Source: Eunapius fragilis (Eukaryota > Porifera > Demospongiae > Spongillida > Spongillidae). From it: a DNA stretch of 64,000 nt. Location of the stretch: positions 8,369,044-8,433,043 of the forward strand of contig OY811982.1 in the NCBI GenBank assembly GCA_963681505.1, given 5' to 3'. Below are positions 33,283 through 45,860 of this stretch, piece after piece. Both the position numbers and the translations under genes were made by a program. The notes under the pieces were generated by a model. It saw nothing but the letters and a program-made list of their open reading frames with translations, had not been told where the DNA came from and did not search any database. Position 1 is the stretch's first letter; each line of letters starts with the position of its first letter.

Positions 33283-33499
33283 GGGGGGGGGACCTAGTGT
33301 AACAGGGGGGACCATATGTAGCAGAGGGGGTACCATGTGTAGCAGAGGGAGACCATATGTCACAGAGAGAGACCATATGTAGCAGAGGGGGGACCATATG
33401 TAGCAGAGGGAGACCATATGTCGCAGAGGGGGGACCATTTGTAGCAGAGGGGGGACCATATGTAGCAGAGGGGGGACCATTTGTAGCAGAGGGTAATAT
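33283..33499. repeat. ~20-bp minisatellite next to exon g
   Basis: About nine units of gggaccatatgtagcagagg with variants (gtcacag, gtcgcag, catttg). Confidence 0.92.
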
Positions 33500-33745
33500 T
33501 AGGCCTTGGGCTGCATGAGGGGGATGCACAGAGCCATGGCTCCCATAGCTGGGGCTCCAGGCTCTGCTGGCTCATCTCTGGTAGTAATGGTGGGCATTAA
33601 GCATACCTGCCCACTACCTAACCACACATCACTTTCAAACTCACTTCCACTATACATGGTCCCCCTCCAGGCATGCTGTGACTGCAACCAAAACCTGCCA
33701 CCCTCTTAGGAATAAGCAAAATTGATTCTGTTTTAACATAATTCT

Positions 33746-34429
33746 ATGTACTTAAGTAAATGGCCGGAAAGCTCTGGCTAGAATGGCCCTTGCAATAGCC
33801 CTCATCAGGGTAAGATTTAAACGACTTAAGAGGTCAGAAATAACTTAAAATAAATTATGAATCGATTAGTCTGTATATAAAGTGTGTTGTTTCTTCTATG
33901 GCTTCGAAGACATGTATGTGTAATAAGTATGTAATAGTGATAAATATTAAGTACATTCTAGAACACGCTAGATCGTTGATCCTAACCCTAAGTAAATCTT
34001 CGTCCATTTATCCCTGTACAACATTTATCCCTGTACGACCTGTAATTGATATAGTTCTTTGGTACATTATCATGCTGTTGCCGCTGCTATTATACTTAAA
34101 TAACTTCTCCTTTAGGGAGAGTCAGTCCCTGGAGTCTTAATAAGAGGAAATCCCTAATGGGTGGGAGGTCTTCGAGTTCTTGTCGGGTTCATGTACATGT
34201 ACATGTAGCAACCGGTTCTGTGGGGAAGGACCTTCACCTACTACCACATTTCCAGGTGTGTTTGTACCCAAGTCGTCATCATCATCACATCATCATCAAA
34301 AATTTGAATCCAAGTATTAAATTCCCCCCCTCATTAGTTGCCCTTATTTTCTTAGTATATATTGGAAGGTTTTTTCTGTTGGTACTAAGCGCATTCCTTC
34401 TCTGCACGGTTTGCGGCAATCAAAATTCA
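33746..34429. other. Non-coding stretch with inverted-repeat partner
   Basis: 33952-34085 (acattctagaac...tccctgtac-acctgtaatt...ttctttggtac) is inverted at 37990-38111, so the gypsy relic between them is bracketed by an inverted pair rather than by direct LTRs. Nothing else recognised. Confidence 0.6.
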
Positions 34430-37400
34430 CAACAGCCTTCTTTTGCGGGACATGGGAATCTTGAATGTAGTATGTGCATAGTGTCACAGATCCAGTCAAG
34501 TACCAGAGTGGGCTGTACCATACATGATATCCAATGGAAAGCGAGCTTTATGTCCAGAGAGCAGTGGTATAAGCTAGGCATACTTGTACTCTCCTAACAT
34601 GAGTGTCCCAATCTGCTGGTTGCTCCTTCAGTACTGCTGAGAGCATATCCATCAGTATTCTGTTCTGACATTCAACCAAGCCATCCTCTGAGGATGGTAG
34701 GGGTAGTGCATGTCTTCTTGATTTTCAGGATTTTACAAACTTCTGATATCACCTCTGCTTCAAACTGATGGCCCTGGTCTGCATGAACAGGAACTCATCA
34801 ACTAACTTCTGTGCAACAGCAACGGCCTCCTGGTATGGGATAGGATAGGCCTCTACCCACGTTGATAAGTGATCCGTAATGAACAACAGATACATATTTC
34901 TGCCATTGCCTTGGCAGAGGTATAACAATATCCATGGCAGCCACTTGAATAGCAGTTATGGAGCGCAAGTGACCTCTGTGCTTTGATGATGGTGATTTCC
35001 TACTGGCACATGTAGGGCATGTTTGGCAACAATTCTGTACGTCCTTCCATTGGCCAGACCAGTAGAGAGTTCCTGCAGCCGTTTGAATGTTGACCCTTCT
35101 CCCAAGTGGCCACCAGAAAGCCCAGCATGTAGCACTTGTATTACTTCACTATTAAAAACACCTCCTTTAACTTCCAACTGTCATCGCCCTCTGGTTTTCT
35201 TCCAGCATGCAAATGTTGAAGCACTGGTGCTAACACGGGGTCATTTGTCTGGTATCAGCACTATTCTTCCAGTGTAATGTGGAATCCTGATGTGCATGGC
35301 ATTCACTTGCACACATTTGGATGCTTCCCCATGTTCCTCTCTTCCACCGTGAACACAAAACAGGCAAGAGAGAGGATATGCATTACAGCGTTTCAACCCT
35401 GGCTCATGCACCACAGTGAAATTGTATTCTTCCAGCTTCTGTATCCATCAGGCAAGTTGTCCCTCTGACTCCTTGAAGTTGCACAACCACATCAGTGATA
35501 CATGATCGGAGTGTAGGACAAAATGTCTTCCTAGTACATGTAGATAGGGCTGGAAATCTTGGGTAAAGTAGATAACTGCCAATAGTTCACATCTTGTCAC
35601 ACAATAACTTCTTTCCAGCCTAGAAAGTACTTGGCTTCCACAGGCAATGCATGCTCTGTGCTATCCTCATGGATCTGTGACAGCACACATCCAATTCCTG
35701 TAGCACTCGCATCAGTATCATGGATAATTCCCTTTAGTAATCAGGAAATGCAAGGATTTGGGGGTGAATCCAGTTTAAGATGAAGGGCCTTAAAGGCAGC
35801 TGCGCTTTCTTCCATCCACTTGAACACCAATGATTTCTATGTCAGACAATGGAGAGAGGCTAGGAAATTCTATACAAAATCTTTGATGAACCACCGGTAA
35901 TAACTGACAAACCCCAAGACTCCACTGAGCAACCATCTGCACTTTTGAAAGGTCTGCTGCTATTCCATTGGATGACACCACATGGCACCAAGTTATTTCT
36001 TGCCGAAGTGACACTGCTGAAGGTACAGCCTGAGGCCAGCATGCTTGAACCGCTCAAGCACACACATAAGATTTTGTAGGTTCGTCCTAGTGAGATCTAA
36101 GTATACAAAACACCTGCTCTTCTTGAAGACCCATGAGGACAGCATCCATTAGCCTTTGGAACATTACAGTCCAAAGGGTATAACCAAGTAAACTCAAAGA
36201 GACCTTCAGGCTGCAGAATATTGTCTTCATCTGGTTGCATTTCCACTCACCAGTATCCACTTATGAGTCCAGAGTACTGAACCATCTTGAACCAACCAGT
36301 GTGTCAAGGGTGTCGTCAATCCTCAGAAGCATGTAGGCATCTTTCCTGGTCACTTTGTTCCATTTATCAGAAACATACTAATCCATTCCTTTTTGTGCAA
36401 GAACCACAAGAGATGCCCAGGGGCTGGAAGAATGCTGTGTGATGACTTTATCTAACATCCCTTGTATAAGCTTCCTGTAATGTCCTCGCACTGCTGATGC
36501 AGTCCTTTGAGTATGCTGACATATTGGGGGAGTGTTGCCAGTGTCAATGCTATGCTGCAACTGACTAGTATGACCAATGCCTCTAAGGTTTTGAGGAAAA
36601 AATGCCCTTAAATTCTAGCGTAAGTTTATGGAGTTTCTCTTTCAGCTCCAATTCAAGCTCTTGATTCGTCCTTTATTTCTGTCCATAGCTGATTTGAAAA
36701 ACTATCTTAGTTAGCATTATCCATCTTTGGGAGAAAACGGCTGCCAGGTTGGTATCATCAAATCCATAAAGAATGCCAACTGCTGTGCCCTTAGCCATAG
36801 TGATGGCAGTAGGCCGCGGGCTTATGAGGCACACATGCACATCTCCTTTGCCCAGTGAGACAAGAGCTCAAGCTACCTGAACAGGAAGTTTCCATTTAGA
36901 TGCTTGTTCTGCCATTCATGTCATCCCCACCTTGACTTTATCTGTACTTGAAACCAGTGTCTCAATTTCACTATAGGCTGGAGTACAAATTGATTGCATC
37001 AGGTTCACAGTAATGTGTGGGTGAATTTGCTGTGCTGTGGGGTAGAATGATGGTGTGTAAGGGTACTACTATGCCATTCTTCAAGGACATAACCCACTTT
37101 TTGGTCTGAATTATTCCATAGCTCCAGAAAATCAAGTCCAAATAAGGCCTCACCCAGTAAATGGTCGACCATCACCACTTCAACATTGAAATTCACACTT
37201 CCATGCTTGATATTCACAGATACTGAACTACGAACTGGTATTGGTGATCAAAAAGCCGCAGCTAGATCCGGTCCTGTGCAATGCTTCAATTGGGCCCCTG
37301 TGTGCTTCCAGACACGGCTTGAAGAAGAGTTAGAGCTGTTCCTATAGGTTAATATTCCATTCAAGAGTGATAATGAGCTTGATAAGCTAGTGCTGGATTG

Positions 37401-37860
37401 GCAGTAAATAATGGTATAAGTTAAGCAACACTCATTCTTTTCTGCATTCGCAGATTACTAGGTCTTGCTTTTTCTTCTTCAGTTATGGTCATTGTCCTGT
37501 CCACCTGGGTTTTCTAAGCGCTCCAGTCTTTACATGATAGTCTGAAGCACTCCTGTGATGTCACTACTCGCCGAATTGCGATTGCACCTATATGACTACT
37601 CCACCAGGATATGCTCCATTGCTACTTATATCACCCTGACTGTTGTGCGCATACAATAAGATTCCAGCTCCAATGTCACTCCTCAGCCTTGTCCCTTTTC
37701 TACGTCTGAAATTTAGCATTGTACAGTCCACACTTCTTTGTGGCTCAAAGCCCTCTGTAAGGGCTTTCACTGACTGGGTGTAACTACCCCAGACGTTAAA
37801 AGGAAGGCATTCGAATGCAGTCTGTGCTCGCCAGTTGAGGCGTACTTTAAGTCACATCAG
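34430..37860 (-). pseudogene. Gypsy 3: degenerate gag-pol relic
   Basis: Minus-strand order: gag block at about 37770-37590 (ALTEGFEPQRSVDCTMLNF); protease-region block near 37217-37080 (VDHLLGEALFGLDFLELWNN); RT near 36560-36230 (QHSIDTGNTPPICQHTQRT, SSSPWASLVVLAQKGMD, NKVTRKDAYMLLRIDDTLDT, RWFSTLDS); RNase H near 35740 (DTDASATGIGCVLSQIHEDS); integrase zinc region near 35140 (VLHAGLSGGHLGEGSTFKRL); integrase core remnants near 34640 (MLSAVLKEQPADW). Many stops and frameshifts. RT catalytic DD is not seen. It belongs to a different gypsy lineage from elements 1 and 2. Confidence 0.85.
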
Positions 37861-38935
37861 CTTACGTTCTGCGCCCCAAGAGTTGATAGCCACTATATTA
37901 GAAGGACCAGCCATTCCACGAAGTCCCCTTCTCCTGTAATCAATTGGTAGGCTCTGTCCCCACATCCTAAGGTGGACATTACAGTTGACTACGCCAGTGT
38001 AATAGCCGCTGTGACAACGTACCAAAGAACTATACCAATTACAGGTTGTACAGGGATAAATAATACAGGAGATCATCTATCTAGCGATCTAGTTTGTTCT
38101 AGAATGTTTACGTAGCTATTTCACAATGATATAAACCATGAACACAAAATTTTAAAGTCACATCATATATGAGATTGAATTAACCTCTCCTTCCTTATCT
38201 TCAATATCAGCTATTGTTTTAGATGATGAACTACACAGCCAGCCATGGACTGATCCATGATTTCAGGGCTGATTAGATATGCAAGGGTACTGGTGGAGAA
38301 AGTGGTGACGGCCCAGCAGAAACTTGCAATTAATTAGGTCATAATCTAAGCAAATGGAAAAAATCATATCTTTTGCCGTTTTGAGGGTCACAAATTTATG
38401 CCTATGGGGTTCTTGAACTAAATGGAGAAGTGATGCAGCTATCGATGATGGGGCTGGTCTGCCAGAACTTGTATGTTAAGTGGCTCAGATATGTATTATC
38501 TTTATCTTTACTTTCTATTCATATTATTTCTTGTATGTTATTATTTTGTGTATTGTATGTTATGCTATTTTTTATTAATTGTTAAAACATAGAACTACAA
38601 CTCCAAGAGCCTTGAGTACTGATCAAGGAAAGGCCGTAGACAGCACCCCCACCCCCCATCCCAACAACTTTTCAATGAATAGGCTTAACCTTATATTTAG
38701 TCTTAAACTATCCAAGAATATGAATTCAATAAATAGTTATGTGGTTAAATTGCCCCCCCCCCCCCCCCCCCCACCCCTCCTCCCCCTCAAGTTTAAGTAT
38801 AGCCATGAAACCATTACCATGTGACCCATCAAAACATGCAGTGTACTGTATTAATGCATTAGAGTTATATAGGGCCTGGTTCAGCATGTGATGAAGACCA
38901 CCCAACATACAGATGACCAGTTGGCGATACAATAG
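37432..38935. repeat. Segmental duplication, copy 1 (part 2)
   Basis: 37432-37860 corresponds to 63418-63840 and 38775-38935 to 63853-64000. The intervening 37861-38774 is missing from copy 2. Confidence 0.85.
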
Positions 38936-39177
38936 TGCAGTAAATATAGTGTACAGACATCCATATGGAGTTCTTCACATATGGCTCCTCCCTGATACCA
39001 AGCAATCATATAGTGCCATATGGAGTACCTCATATGTAAAAATGGCTGATCTTGTCCAATATTTCCAACTACCAATCACTCAAATATGTTTCAATCCAAC
39101 AACATGCTATATTAGGTAATGCCTTCCAATAACCATTGTATCAAACACAGCATTAATAACGTCTATAGACTACTTAC
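37861..39177. other. Non-coding stretch
   Basis: Contains the second arm of the inverted pair (37990-38111), a C-rich tract at 38753-38772 and the repeat shared with the right end of the window. No exon found. Confidence 0.5.
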
Positions 39178-39279
39178 ATAACCCTTAATGTTCACATCAA
39201 TACCAGGAGTGGAAAGGAGACGTTCCACGCAAGCAGTACGACCTTCACGTAGAGCAAGATGTAATGGAGTATCGCCATC
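39178..39279 (-). CDS. Ankyrin-repeat exon h
   Basis: 34 codons, acceptor CTCACTCCAG, donor GTAAGTAGTC. Repeat DGDTPLHLALREGRTACV then ERLLSTPGIDVNIKGY. The GH turn is GR; the rest is canonical. It stands alone, about 6 kb from exon g and 18 kb from exon i. Confidence 0.85.
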
Positions 39280-40114
39280 CTGGAGTGAGTACAATAGTTC
39301 AGTCAATATGGGGCAAAAACATAGTCATAAAAGACCATTAAAGCATTGAGTACTATAGTTCTGTCAGCATGGTGAGTACAATCTGAATGTAATGGGTATG
39401 CTCCATTGCTACTACATTGAATGACCATGTACATCATGCATTTGTGTTTTCTAAAGGTGTACTACAGATGATGGGACAACAGTGTGAAAGAGGAGAAAGG
39501 ATGGAAGAGGAAAGGCAGGAGCAAGTAGAGGATTTGCCATATTAGAATGGGTTTATTTAACAGCTTGTACAGGTCAAGTGCATCCCCAGGATGATGCTCT
39601 AACACAATATCAATTTATGCATCATTGAAATAATTTTTCAGCACCTTCTGATTTATTGGAACCTAACATACTGATTCAATGTGGAATATATCGTCCCATT
39701 ATGAAAGCCGATTTTTAAATTGGAAGACAAAGTTTTCATTCGTATTATAGTTCTTCGATGAACTGGCTATATGGTCCTCTCATGGCAAAATAGGAAATCA
39801 TAAAGGTGTTGACACGAATGGTCTTGGAATAGTGTAATGAGAAACGCTCCCAATGACTAACTACATTGAGGACAATGTTATGACAATCCTAGGAAAGCGT
39901 AGCCTTAAATAGGAAAAATGCAGCAACCTTACTAAAAATCACGACAAATGTAGTGTACTAACAATCCCTCATAGGAAAAATCTGGTGTGCTTGGTATTGC
40001 AAAGTATACCATACATGTCTTTGGGAAAATAACACGGGAATATTCGGTGGTTCACAAACCACGAATTAATCATATTTTCCTATTTGACCACTCATTTCTT
40101 GATATGGATAAGGG
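39280..40114. other. Intronic stretch
   Basis: A short block with gttcagtcaatatgg and gttctgtcagcatggtgagt repeats the array's intron motif; the rest (39420-40110) is unassigned. Confidence 0.45.
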
Positions 40115-40270
40115 TCTAATAATGTAATAGTCCTATATTTAGCACATTATTATGTGCAACTGTGTAGGTATTACATTTCCCCTTGTGATTAGACCCTTGT
40201 TTCCGTCCTTTTTGCCTTCCAATCCTATATGCCATCAACTTTCTCATAGAGGATGTCTTTATTACTTGTA
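40115..40270. repeat. Palindromic MITE 'K', partial copy
   Basis: aatagtcctatatttagcac...attacatttccccttgtgat...agacccttgtttccgtcctt...ctttctcatagaggatgt, loop plus right arm, adjoining module L of composite copy D. Confidence 0.8.
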
Positions 40271-40410
40271 TGCAAGGCTTTCATCTCTAGGTGCATGAGC
40301 AGATCTTAAAGTAGCTTGTCAACACATCACAAAAATAGATTGCACATCCTCCAAGAAAGAAAGGTTCCAATGCTACACACGCACGCACGCACGCAGACGC
40401 ACACACACAC

Positions 40411-40708
40411 CAGTGGCGGATACAGGGGGGGGGGAAACTGGGTTTTGCCCCCCCCCCCCCCCCCCGCCAAGTTAGAAATTAAATATTCATAGCTACAAGT
40501 GGCGGTGTCTTATGTCGCCCTGATGATACAAATACAACGAAAACGCGCCGAAGTAATATGATAACAGTAAAAAGCGGCTGGGGCAATGCCCCAGACCCCG
40601 GGTACATCTTCAACTCTTATGCGCAATATTTCGTAGCCACGCCCAAACCATGATTATTAACGCCCCTCCCCTTTGCCCCCCCTCGCAAAAAAAATTCTGG
40701 ATCCGCCC

Positions 40709-40711
<3 letters not shown>
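40411..40711. mobile_element. hAT-type MITE inside a CA microsatellite
   Basis: 301 bp with termini cagtggcggatacagggggg and (inverted) caggggcggatccagaattt, the CAGNGGCGGATCCAG end typical of hAT non-autonomous elements. It interrupts the CA tract of copy D, so the 8-bp duplication is masked by the repeat (acacacac on both sides). It contains a C-tract (40447-40465) and no ORF. Confidence 0.85.
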
Positions 40712-40762
<51 letters not shown>

Positions 40763-41106
40763 ATTCCAATGCTACTTAGGATTAGTGGTTCTGGTGAGGA
40801 TGACTGTCAAGTTTGCTACACATATGACCAAATGCAAAGCATATGGAAGTCATCCGTAACATGTTCGGAAGCAGCACTGCCCAGATCCAAAATCATACAT
40901 AAAATGACACCAAGTGCTCTGATCCTCAGGTGAAAATATGACCGTATGTCTCATTAATTGCAGAGTCCTAAACACAAAGGCATTAGCCTATCTGCGTGTC
41001 ACCCCATGGGTGACTTCCATGGGTGGCTTTGTATCTGATCATAGCAAACCAACAGCATACCCACCAGAACCACTCATTCTAAGTAGCACTGGTTTGTGTG
41101 TGTGTA

Positions 41107-41155
<49 letters not shown>

Positions 41156-42657
41156 AGCATTATACATGGGCCCTATCTACGAAGCTTCATTCATCTCTTG
41201 TGATACTTGTAGATCCACTCAGTAAGAGGGACTTTAGTAGACCTACTTTTAACTGGTATATAAGCCCGGCAGGAATAGTTTTCCTGCTGTCAGGAATCCC
41301 AAAATTAAGATCTGGGCCCTGGAAATTTATATAACAAGGGAAGGTAATAAATAGTAAGTGCTAAATCTCTCAATGGTACACACTCAGAACTTCAGCGTAT
41401 ATTATAGTGATTGGCATGGGACAGTTATGAGTGTGTGTGGATGAGTGTGCATGCATAAATGGATGCATGTAATGAATATGGGACATGAGGCATGGTATGT
41501 CATGATGTGGTAGGTACTGTGAAACAGGAACAAATAATAGTCCAGTACATACAACACATCAATACAATACACATAACCATTGGGGGGAGGGGTTGGGGCA
41601 ATGCCCTTCCACTGAAAAAAGTGTTGGGGCATTTGCCCCCATGGGCCCCATGCTCCTAAACCATTAATACACAGTCCAGTTACATGCGTGAAAAACACAT
41701 CACTGATAGGGAGGCCTTAGAGGAGACCATGGGTTATGAGCATACAGTGGAGGGCATGAGTCTGAAAAGACATACTATATACCATTTTTGTTGTGATACA
41801 ATTATGACCACTAAAGAAATAGAAGGTAATGTTATTTGCGCATGTACGACCAAACATAAAGAGAATGAATCTGAATATAAACATAACAAAAATAGGTTGT
41901 GAGTACACCTCTTTTAACTGGAATATAAGCCCAGCAGGAATATTATTATTACTGCTGTATCCCAAAAGATTAAGATCTGGGCCCTGGAAATTTTTATACT
42001 GAGAAGGTAATAAAAAGTAAGATCTAAGTCATTTTAAACCTCTCAATGATAGACACTCAGAATTTCAGCGTATATATTGATTGGCATGGGATAGTTGTGA
42101 GTGTGAGTGTATGAGTGTGTGAGTGTGTATGATGTGGTAGGTGCTGTGAGACAGGAACAATTAGTCCAGTACATACAACACATCAGCCCAGTACATTCAA
42201 CCAATGGGGGGAGGGGGCAATGCCCTTCCTCTGACAAAAGTGTTGGGGCATTTACCCCCATGGCCCCCGTGTTCCTACACCACTATGTATACAACACGCA
42301 GTCCAGTTACATGCATGAAAAATGCATCAGTGACGTGGACATGACCATGTTGAGGAGACCATGGGATATGAGCATACAGTGGCGGGCATGAGTCTGCAAA
42401 GACATACTACCTATTCATGCTAAAACAATTATGACCACTAAAGAAATAGAAGGTAATGAATTATTTACACATGTAGGACCAAGCATTAAGAGAACGAGGT
42501 TGCATAGTAGGTCAGTGAAAGCACTGTTACCAAAAGACAGAAAAAAAAGTTCAAATGGACAAAGCTTATGAGTGAATCTATGAAGCACTCAACATAACAA
42601 TTTAGTGTGTACAGCAAGGAGAAAAGAATAGTGTGCTATGGTAGCTGTGACATGAGA

Positions 42658-42662
<5 letters not shown>

Positions 42663-42694
<32 letters not shown>

Positions 42695-42695
42695 T
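42663..42695. repeat. (GT)n in module P of copy D
   Basis: tgtgtgtgtgtgtgtgtgtg run before the ttggttcatgggtgtg block; the same position is repetitive in copies B, C and E. Confidence 0.9.
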
Positions 42696-43854
42696 GGTTC
42701 ATGGGTGTGTCTGCCAGCCATGCAGATGGCAATGGGCATTTAAAATATATGTGCCTGCGGAACGCAAATCCCAACAATAAGGATGGGTTACATGTGTTCC
42801 AGCCTAGCTGCGCTGCATGCGGCTTTAACTCGACCACGTCTCTCCCCTAGCCTAGCTGATACACCATGTACTATATATCATGGCTCAGATGTACTGTTAT
42901 AGGTTGTGAGCCTATAAATGGCCACGCAATGAGTGGCACCCAAAGAATTTGACCGAATCGACAGGGACACGATTTCTACATAATATAGAGCATGCGTATC
43001 GGTACTGGTAGTACGTACCGTGTTGTGTATGGTGATGGTAGATGAATCCCACACATTTTGATCGCTTAACGAATTTTGTTAGTGATAGAAGAGAACCATT
43101 GACGTTTGTAAGAAGCGGAAACACGGTGGTACTTCAGTTGTACACATTAATATAGTGGCATGGGCACCAGAGGTTATTGTATTTCATGTGCTCGGAGTAG
43201 CGGGAACCAGGTTGTAGTAGGCTAATGGTGCAAAATTAACAAGAAATGTGCAATTACTTTGCACAGCTATATCTCCGTAACAGGTCAAGTAAAAATTAAC
43301 GAACAGTACAAATCAATAGGTACAGGATCCCTCTATACGTACATACCAAAATCGAAGTGAATTGAATTTTCCTGCAGAACGTTATGGCGGGTTTGTACCC
43401 CAAGGGGTATCGGACATTGTAACAGTGGTACGAAGCTAATTCAAGTTTACCAGAGAGAAATGGTGTAGTATGAAGTGTTCAGTGAAAATAGGACGTCCGT
43501 AGCGCTTACGGTTCTGGAGATGTAGCGATTTCAAAGTGAATCGTTTTAATAACATTCGTGATATACGTTAACTGTCCCATATATTGGTTTGATTGTACAA
43601 ATTGTTATGATTCTAAGTTAATGGACTCTCATGGAGCTGCGACGCCCCAACCCCACCGCGACCCGCCCCTAGCAAGGGTTTGGCAAGGCGTTGGGCCCAT
43701 CCCCCTGGCTCACACGTGCCAGCAGCCGGCAGGGTCTCGGACCCACAATAGGCACCCCTTCCGATAGCAGCAATGCTTGGGGGAGCCAGGAGGGAACTTC
43801 TGAATGCCCAGAGGGGCTACCCGGTTACACCCGGGTGCCCCCTCCCCCAAGCCA

Positions 43855-44040
43855 ATTAAAAATTATATTAAACCGTACCTCAACATAGCACAATGTACGT
43901 CCATCCAATGACGCAATGCGTTACATAATGTACCCCGGGTGTCCCCACCAAGCCACATAAAAATTATACATAACCTTACTTTGCCATAGTACAATGTCCG
44001 CCGTCCATCAACCGATACAATGCGTTACATAATGTGCCAT
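43855..44040. repeat. Two ~108-bp repeats beyond the recombinase
   Basis: aaaattata-t-aaccktacyt...catag-acaatgt...caatgcgttacataatgt occurs twice in tandem, diverged. Confidence 0.75.
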
Positions 44041-44041
44041 G

Positions 44042-44403
44042 AAATTAATCTAATGCTACGCACAAAGACAGTTCGCCACACCCTGCAGCACCTCCCTCAG
44101 GGTCCGCACATACACCGTATACGCCGAGCTCTGCCACCGACCCAAAGCTTTAATCAGGGAGTCCTGAATCCCACAATGCAGCCGTGGTTGCCGCCCCAAT
44201 CCTGAAACTATGCCTCAACGCACATATTAACCTAATGCTACGCACAAAGACGGTTTGCCACGCCCTACAGAACCTCCAACAGGGTCCGCACATACACAGT
44301 ATAAGCTCTGCCACTGACCCAACGTCTTAATCAGGGAATCCTGTATCCCACACAACTCAGCACCGATTCCAAAGCTATGCCCAGAATACTGACACATACA
44401 TAT
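44042..44403 (-). repeat. 182-bp tandem duplication of the recombinase catalytic region
   Basis: Units start taatctaatgctacgcacaa (44047) and taacctaatgctacgcacaa (44228). The left unit keeps HSFRIGAATTAA (catalytic HxxR) and AYTVYVRT after one shift. The right unit has HSFGIG, losing the catalytic Arg. Confidence 0.85.
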
Positions 44404-45860
44404 GAGCAGCAAGGCCCCACCTGCCGCAACACAGACGGCACGGCTGCCGCAAAACGGGAACGAGTCAGAAACACTTCCATCACCAAATTGGAACAATGGT
44501 CCAACAACACTGCCCCAACGGACCATGTAACATGCAGGGGCCAGGCAAGAGTGCACGGAACCGTACCCTAGCGGTCTGCACCCGAATTTGACAGGACCAC
44601 CACCTCGCCTGACCGCAGAAACCCGAAGAAATACAAGCATGGGCCCACTGCCCACAACATCGCCACCGACAACCTGTCGGGCGCGGCTCCATCATCTCTC
44701 TATAAGTCTCCCCAAGATTGATGGAGTGCTTGGCAGGCGCGGCCGCCCTGCGCAACTCCGCGTCGAAAACCCTTCCTACAAACTCATAACAGGGGCATCT
44801 GACATGTGAGGGTCGCCCAGCCTGAGACCTATATGAGCATACCAAACCGCACTAAGTATGACTTAACTGTTCCACTCGCCAGGCCAATCGTGCCACAAAT
44901 TGGCACAGCACAGCTTCCGAAGCCGGATAAGGACATAGGGAGACCTCTGTACAGAACTGCGCGTACCGACGCTGCCCCGACTTGTATACAACTTCAGTGA
45001 GGAGACTGCCAAGCCGGACTCAAACAACTGGCAAACAACCGGTACGAGCTCGGGGACATCCAGTCCAGTTGTACAGTGACCAGGAGAAGTATAAGAGCCT
45101 CCGGTATTACGGCTGGGGCTGGGTCTGCCATCCGCAGCAAGGAGAAAATGGATTGCAGCAGCCAGCACATTACACTCTTGGGATATGACCCGCTCTCACG
45201 CACAGTTCATGTGAACGGTGAGATGAAAATATATATATATTTGTTTTTAAATAAATAATCACCTAAGTCCTACCCTCCTTGCTATACCCATAATTCAAGA
45301 AAGCTACCGCGGCCTCATTGTCCACATGGGTCACCACTGACAACCCGGCCCACAAGTGGCCCCAAATACCCCAGGCCAATACGGTAGAATCTCCTTCAAC
45401 GTAACATTCCTCCCACCCTATCCTCCTGGCCACTGCATGGAGCAATACCAATGATTACTCCACCGAGTTCCCCCGAGGCGTCTGTAAAATGTTGAACCGT
45501 TCCCGCTGCGCGTCCCCCCAACCAGACTCCGACCGAAATGACGCATTCAGCCGAATATGATGGTGGTCCGCTCGAACAGCCACCAACAACTCGAAAACCC
45601 GCCTCAAGAATGCCCGACCGGGCTTAATGACTTTGCACGCGTGCTGCAACTTGCCGGCCAGCAACTGAAGCTCCTTCCTCCAAGGAATTTCCCCCTAACC
45701 AAACCCAAATCAATTACTTGAGCTCCACTATCCACCTGTGGAAGCCGATTCGGAAGCAGCATGGGATGCATCATGCAGTGTCGATGACAATACCCATGCA
45801 GAAAAGGTGACCATCGTGCCCGGGCCCTCCAGCTTCTCATCAGCTATAGGGAACCCCGAG

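Larger units (their letters stand above)
30380..33745. repeat. Segmental duplication, copy 1 (part 1)
   Basis: Colinear with 59160-61790. Shared landmarks: tttagctatcagtaaggcat, the minisatellite, gactcaccccatttttaatg and its exon, cgttttgccgttcaatttct, gttcgagcgtgaacaacaat, ctgacagactcaca-tgc exon region and aataagcaaaatt. Copy 1 alone carries the foldback insertion at 31992. Confidence 0.9.
40271..43571 (+). mobile_element. Composite repeat, copy D (N-O block doubled)
   Basis: L 40271-40378, CA/CG-rich tract with an hAT MITE inside it, M 40758-41095, (GT)n 41097-41153, N 41156-41400, O 41400-41690, a second N (41895-42050) and O (42060-42300), P 42300-42850, U 42850-43571 ending aactgtccca. 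The doubled N-O arrangement is shared with copy E but not with copies A or C, so D and E are a subfamily or duplicates of one another. Confidence 0.8.
43572..45860 (-). pseudogene. Tyrosine-recombinase retroelement (DIRS/Ngaro-like), 3' half
   Basis: Minus-strand remnants in order. RT end near 45855-45790 (LGVPIADEKLEGPG...). RNase H region 45664-45263 (LAGKLQHACKVIKPGRAFLR, DHHHIRLNASFRS, WGHLWAGLSVVTHVDNEAAV). Recombinase N-terminal region 45170-44860. Recombinase catalytic region 44400-44050 with HSFRIGAATTAA, GIQDSLIKALGRWQSSAY and TVYVRT. These elements copy RNA to DNA with an RT but insert by a tyrosine recombinase rather than an integrase. Frames shift many times, so it is dead. Two ~108-bp repeats (aatgcgttacataatgtrcc) at about 43855-44040 lie beyond the recombinase, where such elements carry their terminal repeats. 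Confidence 0.85.

Noticed and set aside
33271..33529. Frames rich in HMVPPLLHMVP / YGPPSAT
   Set aside because: Translated 20-bp minisatellite, repeated at 57884 and 59191; no splice or start context.
43620..43860. tRNA-like stretch (gcagccggcagggtctcgg, ggttacacccgg)
   Set aside because: I could not draw a full cloverleaf with anticodon arm and acceptor stem; better explained as the terminal part of the recombinase element.
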